11,978 bases of DNA, taken from the NCBI GenBank assembly GCA_005773095.1, contig SXHT01000197.1:1-11978 (forward strand). The letters run 5' to 3'. A program made the translations under genes and the position numbers. Shown here piece by piece: positions 6,776-11,978 of this stretch. The stretch's first letter is position 1. Every line of letters begins with the position of its first letter. The notes beneath the pieces are model-generated. The model searched no databases and was not told the DNA's origin. It saw only the letters and a list, made by a program, of their open reading frames with translations. Origin of the DNA: Planctomycetaceae bacterium. Its GTDB lineage: Bacteria; Planctomycetota; Planctomycetia; Pirellulales; PALSA-1355.

Positions 6776-8023
6776 ATGTTTCCAAGCGTCTTTACGGTCC
6801 GGCAGAAGTTCGCGCGGCCGCTCGTTCCCGACGTCGTTGAGGAAGTTCCTTTGCAGCTTGCGAGGCTGTCGCTGGCGAACGTGGTGAAGCCGGGCCAGTC
6901 GGTGGCGATCACGGCGGGGAGCCGCGGCATCGCCAACATTGCCACCATCCTGCGAGCATGTGCCGACTACTTCAAATCGCTCGGCGCAGCGCCATTCATC
7001 GTGCCGGCCATGGGCAGCCACGGCGGCGCGACGGCGGAAGGCCAACTGCGAGTGCTTGCCAGCTACGGCATCACGGATGTCCGCATGGGCTGCCCCATCC
7101 GCTCGAGCATGGAAACGATTGTCGTCGGGCAAGCGGCGGAAGGCTTTGCCATCTACTTCGACCGACAGGCCTTCGCCGCCGATCACGTGCTGGTGGTGAA
7201 CCGCGTCAAGTCGCACACCGATTATTCCGGCAATCTGGAAAGCGGCCTGGCAAAGATGCTGCTGATCGGGCTGGGCAAACACGACGGCGCAAAGATTTAT
7301 CACCGCGCGATCCAAGATTTTGATTTCGAGCAGATTGTGCGCAGCGTGGGCGAACGCGTGCTTTCCACGTGCCGCATCGTCGCCGGCCTGGGGATCGTCG
7401 AAAATGCCTACGACGAGACGGCTCGCATCCTGGCAATTACTCCGGGCGAGTTCTTCGAGCGCGAAGCGGAGTTGCTTGTGCAATCCAAAACCTGGATGGC
7501 GCGGCTGCCGTTCGACCGCGTCGATCTGCTGGTGGTGGACCAGATCGGCAAGAACATCAGCGGCACGGGTATGGACACCAACGTAATCGGCCGCAAGTTT
7601 AATTCGCACCAGGCGATCGCCGACGAATGGCCCAAAGTTCGCCGCATTTACGTTCGCGATCTGACGCCGGAAACCCATGGCAACGCGGCCGGCATCGGCT
7701 GCGCCGAATTCTGCCATCGCCGAGTGATCGACCAAATGGATGTTGAGGTCACGCGCATTAACTGCCTCACCAGCGGCGGCATCAGCGGCGGCATGCTGCC
7801 CTTCGACTACCCGAACGATCGCGCCGCACTGGAAGCTGCGTTGCCGACCGTTGGCCTGACCGAACCGCCGAATGCAAAGTTGCTGTGGATCAAAAACACG
7901 CTCGACCTGGAAGAAGTCGAATGCGGCGCGGCGTACTGGGACGCGGCGAAGGGCCGTGATGATCTCGAGGTTATCAGCACCCTGCGCGAGTTACCTTTCG
8001 ATAATCGAGACGATCTGATCTAG
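6776..8023 (+). CDS. Lactate racemase domain (LarA-like, DUF2088) protein
   Basis: The 415-residue protein belongs to the LarA-like superfamily, whose characterised member is a racemase using a nickel-pincer nucleotide. Likely cofactor and active-site residues are in GSHGGATAEGQ (His82), NRVKSHTDYSGN (Lys145, His147), GLAK (Lys160) and GKHDGAKIYH (Lys168, His169, His176). Matching Lys160 to the pincer-binding lysine and His147 to the first metal histidine is my inference from spacing. The substrate is unknown; LarA homologues act on several 2-hydroxyacids. I chose the ATG at 6776 because MFPSVFTVRQ resembles the normal family start and GGGG lies 8-9 bases upstream; the ATG at 6746 adds ten residues and has no clear ribosome-binding site. 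No larB, larC or larE maturation gene is in the window. The gene diverges from the AsmA-like gene. Confidence 0.8.
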   Translation: MFPSVFTVRQKFARPLVPDVVEEVPLQLARLSLANVVKPGQSVAITAGSRGIANIATILRACADYFKSLGAAPFIVPAMGSHGGATAEGQLRVLASYGITDVRMGCPIRSSMETIVVGQAAEGFAIYFDRQAFAADHVLVVNRVKSHTDYSGNLESGLAKMLLIGLGKHDGAKIYHRAIQDFDFEQIVRSVGERVLSTCRIVAGLGIVENAYDETARILAITPGEFFEREAELLVQSKTWMARLPFDRVDLLVVDQIGKNISGTGMDTNVIGRKFNSHQAIADEWPKVRRIYVRDLTPETHGNAAGIGCAEFCHRRVIDQMDVEVTRINCLTSGGISGGMLPFDYPNDRAALEAALPTVGLTEPPNAKLLWIKNTLDLEEVECGAAYWDAAKGRDDLEVISTLRELPFDNRDDLI

Positions 8024-8065
8024 GCACGATCTCTTGTCTGTTCCGGCCCCGCCCATGCAGGAACC

Positions 8066-8107
8066 CCGAGCCCAGTGCTGCACAGGCGCTCGGTTGTAAT
8101 GGTTTTT
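8066..8107 (+). terminator. Probable terminator hairpin after the LarA-like gene
   Basis: CCGAGCCC (8066-8073) pairs with GG and GCTCGG (8085-8093) apart from one bulged C, and inside it GTG-CTG-CAC forms a further short stem. The hairpin starts 43 bases after the stop codon and is followed by TTGTAATGGTTTTT, a moderately T-rich tail. The T tract is not immediate, so termination may be partial. Confidence 0.45.
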
Positions 8108-8124
8108 CCAGCGTCCACCCGCCC

Positions 8125-8130
8125 TATAAT
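8125..8130 (+). promoter_or_regulatory. Possible -10 box (TATAAT) for the fic gene
   Basis: A perfect TATAAT lies 86 bases upstream of the first possible fic start, in a region where such AT-rich hexamers are uncommon. No convincing -35 element is found at 16-18 bases upstream. If used, transcription would begin near 8137 and the repeats at 8146-8232 would lie in the leader. Confidence 0.3.
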
Positions 8131-8145
8131 CGTTTCTTGCCAGAT

Positions 8146-8232
8146 ATAACTAGACTTTGCGTCAGTCATAACTATTTTTTACAAGGACGACGATTTTGTA
8201 ATAGTATTTCATGCTTCGTAACAGTTTTTTAC
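8146..8232 (+). repeat. Four imperfect AT-rich direct repeats around the fic start
   Basis: Four related 15-base units are visible: ATAACTAGACTTTGC (8146), ATAACTATTTTTTAC (8168), GTAATAGTATTTCAT (8198) and GTAACAGTTTTTTAC (8218). Units 2 and 4 match at 12 of 15 positions; the other two are weaker. Start-to-start distances are 22, 30 and 20 bases, close to whole helical turns. They could be operator sites for autoregulation or simply AT-rich sequence. Confidence 0.35.
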
Positions 8233-9761
8233 GCCGGGCCAGAGTCCCCGTCATGAAGTCCCTCCCTTCAAAAGCCGGATATGATTTGCTCGTCGAAATG
8301 TATGACTTGGAGACCGTGCCTAATTGGCATCACTCGTCGGTATCGACCACTGGAACCCACCGTGTCGCTGCGACCGAAGACGGTGTCGAGGAGACGTTCA
8401 CTTCCTCCTATTGGCCCGGAGCGCAGTGGGGAGACCATCTGGAATTCGCGCTCAAATATGATGGCACGAACCTGGGAATTCTCGCGGCCTTGTTTGAAAA
8501 AATCGGCGCTGAAGAAATCCGGGCGCAAATTGCTCAAAAGCGCACGGGCAAGTACGCCAGACGCATCTGGTTTCTGTATGAATTCCTGACGGGCACAACT
8601 CTCGATTTGCCCGATCTCACGATGGGCAACTACGTCGACCTGCTTGATCCCAAAGAATACTATACCGCTTCTCACGCTCCGCAGATTCGACGCCAGCGCA
8701 TCAACAACAACTTGCTGGGAGGCGCGGATTTTTGCCCGATCGTGCGCCGCACCGAAACGCTAACCGTCTTTGAAGCGGCGAAGTTGCCGCAGCGATGCCG
8801 ACAAGTAGTGGCCGACTATTCTCCCGAACAACTGAAGCGCGCTTTGAGTTATCTTTATACCAAAGAGACGAAGTCGTCTTTCGAGATCGAGCATATTCTG
8901 CCGAGTGCAACGCGTACGGAGCGGTTTATCTCGCTGCTTCAATCGGCCGAACGCGAGGACTTTTGTACGAAACCGCAGTTGATTGCGCTGCAAAATCAAA
9001 TTGTCGATCCGCGATTTCGCGAATCGGATTATCGCGCCGTGCAAAGCTATGTTGGCGAAACAGTTTCTTGGAAACAAGAACGCGTCCACTACGCCTGTCC
9101 CAAGCCGGAGGACTTGCCAGCGTTGATGGATGGCTTGATCGCGGCACATCGACGCATGACGGCTGGAGCTGTATCGGCCGTGATTCATGCAGCCACGATC
9201 GCCTACGGTTTTGTCTTCTTACATCCTTTCCAGGATGGCAACGGGCGCATTCACCGGCTGCTGATTCACAATCTTCTGGTGCGCTGCGGCTTTACGCCGC
9301 AAGGCGTCATGTTTCCGGTTTCGGCGGCGATGCTCAACGATGCTTTAGCCTACGATGCGTCCCTGGAAGCCTTCTCCCGACCCGTAATGAAGCTCGTGGA
9401 ATACACGCTCGACGCGCAGGGCCAGATGACGGTACATAACAATACGGTCCGATGGTATCGATATCCCGACCTGACGCCTCAAGCCGAGGCGCTTTTCATA
9501 TTCATTGAAAAGACAATCGAGTCGGAGCTGGTTGCCGAGTTGTCATTTTTGGCGCACTACGATGTCGCCAAACGAGCGATACAAGACATCGTGGATATGC
9601 CAGATCGTCAGATCGACCTGTTGATTCGGCTGTGCATTCAGAATCAGGGCAGACTGTCTCAGGCCAAGCGCGATAGTCATTTTCAGTTTCTCACTGCCGA
9701 CGAAGTGGACAAGATCGAGCGCTCTATCCAAGCTGTCTACGGTGGCGTGGATGCGAACTAG
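8211..9761 (+). CDS. fic: Fic family protein (probable AMP/NMP-transferase)
   Basis: The 516-residue protein carries the complete Fic motif HPFQDGNGRIHR at residues 338-349, with the catalytic His338, the phosphate-binding DGNGR and the final Arg. Fic enzymes transfer AMP or another phosphate-containing group from a nucleotide to hydroxyl side chains of target proteins. About 110 residues upstream, SFEIE (223-227) matches the inhibitory helix motif (S/T)xxxE(G/N) except that His follows the Glu, so self-inhibition by Glu227 is likely, as in N-terminal (class II) Fic proteins. The C-terminal part (about 450-510, with DIVDMPDRQIDLLIRLC) is a conserved tail in long Fic proteins. The start is uncertain: ATG 8211 has no clear ribosome-binding site, and ATG 8253 (MKSLPSKAGYDL) is an alternative. 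The G+C looks lower than in neighbouring genes, which suggests transfer. The stop overlaps that of the convergent narK. Confidence 0.9.
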   Translation: MLRNSFLRRARVPVMKSLPSKAGYDLLVEMYDLETVPNWHHSSVSTTGTHRVAATEDGVEETFTSSYWPGAQWGDHLEFALKYDGTNLGILAALFEKIGAEEIRAQIAQKRTGKYARRIWFLYEFLTGTTLDLPDLTMGNYVDLLDPKEYYTASHAPQIRRQRINNNLLGGADFCPIVRRTETLTVFEAAKLPQRCRQVVADYSPEQLKRALSYLYTKETKSSFEIEHILPSATRTERFISLLQSAEREDFCTKPQLIALQNQIVDPRFRESDYRAVQSYVGETVSWKQERVHYACPKPEDLPALMDGLIAAHRRMTAGAVSAVIHAATIAYGFVFLHPFQDGNGRIHRLLIHNLLVRCGFTPQGVMFPVSAAMLNDALAYDASLEAFSRPVMKLVEYTLDAQGQMTVHNNTVRWYRYPDLTPQAEALFIFIEKTIESELVAELSFLAHYDVAKRAIQDIVDMPDRQIDLLIRLCIQNQGRLSQAKRDSHFQFLTADEVDKIERSIQAVYGGVDAN

Positions 9762-11119
9762 CGGCTGAGTCCCCACAGTGAGTCGGCGGCGAGTTCGCGT
9801 GTTTCTCTGAGCGTTTGTACGTTGAGCCACTGGGCTGCTTCGCGCGCACGCTGCGCTAGTACGACGAAGTGCAGCCACACCAGGCTGCCAACGGTCAGCG
9901 CCAAGAGCGCAATAAACGCTGCTTGCGGAGAGCCCGTTTCGCGGCCGAGCCAGCCGAACGTCTTTGGCAGAATGAAACCGCCGAGCGCGCCCAATAAACC
10001 CACGAGACCGCCGACCGCGCCCACGTCGTTTGGGAAGTAGTTGGGGATGTACTTGAAAACGCTTGCTTTGCCGATGCCCATGCCGACGGCCACGACGAAC
10101 AACAACAGCGTGAAGCCCCAGACGTTGAGCTGCAGCATGCTTGTCGGCAGACACAGGGGTGTCAGCGCCAATGTCATGCCGATGAACACGGCATACGTCA
10201 CCTTGCGAGGGCCATGCACGTCAGACAACCAGCCACCCAGCGGTCGCAACAAGCTGGCGGGGAAGATGTAGACGGCCGTCAGCAGCGACGCCATCCGCAA
10301 ATCGACGCCGTAAGTGTTCACATAGTAGTTGGGCAGCCATGCCGAGAGGGCGACGTACGCTCCAAACACAACCACGTAATACAGGCCGAGCCGCCAGACG
10401 CGCACGTTGCGCATGGGGGACAGCATGTCTTTCATCGAACGGCCTCGGCCCGGCTTGTGGTCTTGCTTGGGACAGAAGATCAGAATCGCGATCGCCATTA
10501 GCACCAGGAGCACGGCGTACAAGATCGGTACGACGCGCCAACCGCCCGGCAACCAGCCGCCGAGGTAGCCGCTGGCTGGCACCAAGCCGAGAATGCCGGG
10601 AATCAGCACGACGAGCAGTTTAGTACCCGATGCGCCGACGTTGCCTGCACCGAAGACGCCTAGCGCGGCGCCCTTTTGAGAATCGGGAAACCAGGCGGAG
10701 TTCCAAGCGATGCCGATCGAGAATGAATTACCGGCCAGTCCGAAGAGCGCGGCGCAAACGAGTAACGCCGTGAAGTTTTGAGCGTAAGCGAGAGCCAGCG
10801 TGGGAATCGCGCAGCCCAGAAGCAGCAGGACCATCACGTTCCGCCCACCGAGCCTGTCGGTCCAGATGCCGAAGTTGAGCCGCAGCATCGCGCCTGACAA
10901 GATCGCAACTGCCAGCAGCCATTCGAAGCGCGACTCGACGGCTGCTTTGACCTCTGGCCCGCTCATTGTCTTGGCCGCGTTGCCGAGCATTAGTTGCGAG
11001 TCGGTCTTAATCTTGAGCCCGAGTACGCCAAGCATCAGCCAGACGGCAAACAGCAACGTGAACGCGATCGTGGACAGCCAAAGCACACGCTGGCGCGACG
11101 CAGGAGATTCGTCGATCAT
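9758..11119 (-). CDS. narK: NarK-type nitrate/nitrite transporter (MFS)
   Basis: The 453-residue protein is a 12-segment major facilitator of the inner membrane for nitrate uptake or nitrate/nitrite exchange. It shows the family's paired arginines that bind the anion: Arg80 in LRLNFGIWTDRLGGR, and Arg near 292 in LLRPLGGWLSD. The nitrate signature regions are FGAGNVGASGTK (near 156-167) and GMGIGKASVFKYIPN (near 345-359). The ATG at 11119 is preceded by GAGAG, and the gene begins 12 bases after the nitrite reductase stop, so the two form one transcription unit. The context favours supply of substrate to NirBD for nitrogen assimilation. The gene ends in the CTAG shared with fic, so there is no room for a terminator between them. 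Whether it moves nitrate, nitrite or both cannot be told from sequence alone. Confidence 0.88.
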   Translation of the reverse strand: MIDESPASRQRVLWLSTIAFTLLFAVWLMLGVLGLKIKTDSQLMLGNAAKTMSGPEVKAAVESRFEWLLAVAILSGAMLRLNFGIWTDRLGGRNVMVLLLLGCAIPTLALAYAQNFTALLVCAALFGLAGNSFSIGIAWNSAWFPDSQKGAALGVFGAGNVGASGTKLLVVLIPGILGLVPASGYLGGWLPGGWRVVPILYAVLLVLMAIAILIFCPKQDHKPGRGRSMKDMLSPMRNVRVWRLGLYYVVVFGAYVALSAWLPNYYVNTYGVDLRMASLLTAVYIFPASLLRPLGGWLSDVHGPRKVTYAVFIGMTLALTPLCLPTSMLQLNVWGFTLLLFVVAVGMGIGKASVFKYIPNYFPNDVGAVGGLVGLLGALGGFILPKTFGWLGRETGSPQAAFIALLALTVGSLVWLHFVVLAQRAREAAQWLNVQTLRETRELAADSLWGLSR

Positions 11120-11131
11120 AAAGAGCTCTCG

Positions 11132-11978
11132 TTAGTTATTCGTGATTAGGCAGTCGCTTGTCATCGGTGCTTCGTGATCTGCCAATGCCACGCAAGACGT
11201 AATGCAGTGCAGATCGGTTGCCAGCAGCGCGTCGAGTTGCTCGGTGCGCGGCAGTAACAAGTGCACTTCGCCGTCCTTGACTTTCACCGGAAACACTTTG
11301 ACCGAGTGCTCGTCGCCGGAGAGAGATTCGCCGGTTTCAAGCGAGAATGTCTTTTTGTGCAGCGGACAGGCGACCTTGGGCGTCTCGCCATGCGTGCCCA
11401 CGATGCCGCGCGATAGTACGAAGGCCCGTTTGTGCGGGCACATGTTTTGGCAGGCGTACCACTCGCCGCGGCTAGAGAAGTTGAAGACCGCGATCTGCAC
11501 CCGGCCGTACTTGATGGCCGCGCCGCCTTCGAGTGGAAAATCATCGACGACGCCGACTTTGATCCACTGCGGCTTGATTTCCTCGACATGCCGCTTGCCG
11601 TTGATGCGAGTGGGGGAGTGGGGGAGTGGAGGAGTGGAAGATTCGAAGCGAATGACCGGTGTATCCTGTCTCTCGCTCTCCCCCTCACCTCCTTTCCCAC
11701 TCATGCCTGCGAGCTGCACCAGCGCCCCATCCTTGGGCCAATCGGCTGGGCGATTCTGGCCGCGTTCGGTGACGATCTCGATGCCGGTCTCCGTTTCGTC
11801 CGTGTTCATAAACTGGCGGAAGAGCTTGCGTCGCTCTGGATCGTTGACAACTTCGGTCCATTCACACCGGTAGGTGTCGACGAACCGCTGCATTTGAGTT
11901 TCCAATTCAGCGGCGATCCCCAACTTGTCGTCAATCACCACTTTGCGCAGGTAGTCGATGCCGCCTTCCATGTTTTCC
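11132..11978 (-). CDS. nirBD: Nitrite reductase, NirB C-terminus fused to a Rieske-type NirD domain (partial)
   Basis: The frame is open to the window edge, so only the C-terminal 281 residues are seen; the FAD, [4Fe-4S] and siroheme parts lie outside. Counting from the Met at 11971, residues 1-75 (DYLRKVVIDDKLGIAAELE, VDTYRCEW, ERGQNRPADWP) match the C-terminus of NAD(P)H-nitrite reductase large subunits. Residues 136-241 are a NirD-like Rieske domain with all four cluster ligands, Cys178-Pro-His180 and Cys202-Pro-Leu-His205. Many NirD proteins lack these ligands. The enzyme reduces nitrite to ammonium in the cytoplasm. The linker holds a 33-residue insert (residues 90-122) encoded by a repeat-like element. 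A tail of about 38 residues follows the Rieske domain. The narK gene follows 12 bases downstream. Confidence 0.88.
   Translation of the reverse strand, partial: ENMEGGIDYLRKVVIDDKLGIAAELETQMQRFVDTYRCEWTEVVNDPERRKLFRQFMNTDETETGIEIVTERGQNRPADWPKDGALVQLAGMSGKGGEGESERQDTPVIRFESSTPPLPHSPTRINGKRHVEEIKPQWIKVGVVDDFPLEGGAAIKYGRVQIAVFNFSSRGEWYACQNMCPHKRAFVLSRGIVGTHGETPKVACPLHKKTFSLETGESLSGDEHSVKVFPVKVKDGEVHLLLPRTEQLDALLATDLHCITSCVALADHEAPMTSDCLITNN
11604..11706. mobile_element. 95-base MITE-like element with 4-base flanking duplication inside nirBD
   Basis: The segment 11608-11702 begins GAGTGGG and ends CCCACTC, a 7-base perfect inverted repeat, and both arms are long G-rich (left) and C-rich (right) tracts, including a tandem GAGTGGGG run at 11608-11637. 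It is bordered on each side by ATGC (11604-11607 and 11703-11706), which looks like a target-site duplication. The 95 bases plus one ATGC make 99 bases, 33 codons. Removing them restores LAG-INGKRH in frame. It carries no gene of its own and needs a transposase in trans; the source family is unknown. Confidence 0.5.

Noticed and set aside
6773..7735. - strand ORF of 320 codons antisense to the LarA-like gene
   Set aside because: The + strand frame has clear family motifs along its length, and the antisense product resembles only a complement-strand artefact rich in A, H, R and Q.
8183..8187. AAGGA as the ribosome-binding site of fic
   Set aside because: It lies 23 bases before the first possible ATG, and an in-frame TTG after it is followed at once by TAA and TAG, so it cannot serve the fic frame.

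Overview
The window looks like chromosomal DNA of a planctomycete, most likely a member of the Pirellulales. This is inferred from the moderately high G+C, the giant AsmA-like envelope protein, the IS200-type REP-associated transposase beside intergenic GGCCTGGG/GGGGCCGCCCC palindromes, and the overall style of the proteins. No rRNA or other taxonomic marker is present, so the assignment is tentative.

Layout from left to right. (1) The 3' part of a class B flavin-containing monooxygenase on the + strand, cut by the window edge (to 1094). (2) A 472-base non-coding block (1095-1566) filled with palindromic REP-like units: two identical 51-base copies and related copies in inverted orientation. 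(3) A 152-residue Y1/HUH transposase of the IS200/RAYT type on the - strand (1567-2025), which plausibly mobilises those REPs, followed by about 250 bases of unassigned sequence. (4) A - strand pair: a 1207-residue AsmA-like membrane-anchored protein and, 10 bases after its stop, an RNase Z-like metallo-beta-lactamase-fold hydrolase. (5) Diverging from that pair, a LarA-like (lactate racemase domain) protein on the + strand, followed by a hairpin that may be its terminator. (6) An AT-richer segment with imperfect direct repeats that leads into a Fic-family AMP/NMP-transferase gene, possibly acquired horizontally. (7) A - strand nitrogen-assimilation unit: the C-terminal part of a nitrite reductase large subunit fused to a Rieske-type NirD domain (cut by the window edge), then a NarK-type nitrate/nitrite transporter 12 bases downstream. 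The narK and fic genes converge and share a CTAG that gives both stop codons.

Functionally, the clearest joint system is nirBD plus narK: uptake of nitrate/nitrite and NAD(P)H-dependent reduction of nitrite to ammonium. The asmA-like/MBL pair is a likely operon with no known joint role. The most notable structural signals are the REP cluster beside its candidate transposase, and a 95-base element with inverted-repeat ends flanked by a 4-base duplication. That element sits in frame in the linker between NirB and NirD and adds exactly 33 codons. I see no clear sign of a wholly new multi-gene system, and no CRISPR array, tRNA or rRNA.
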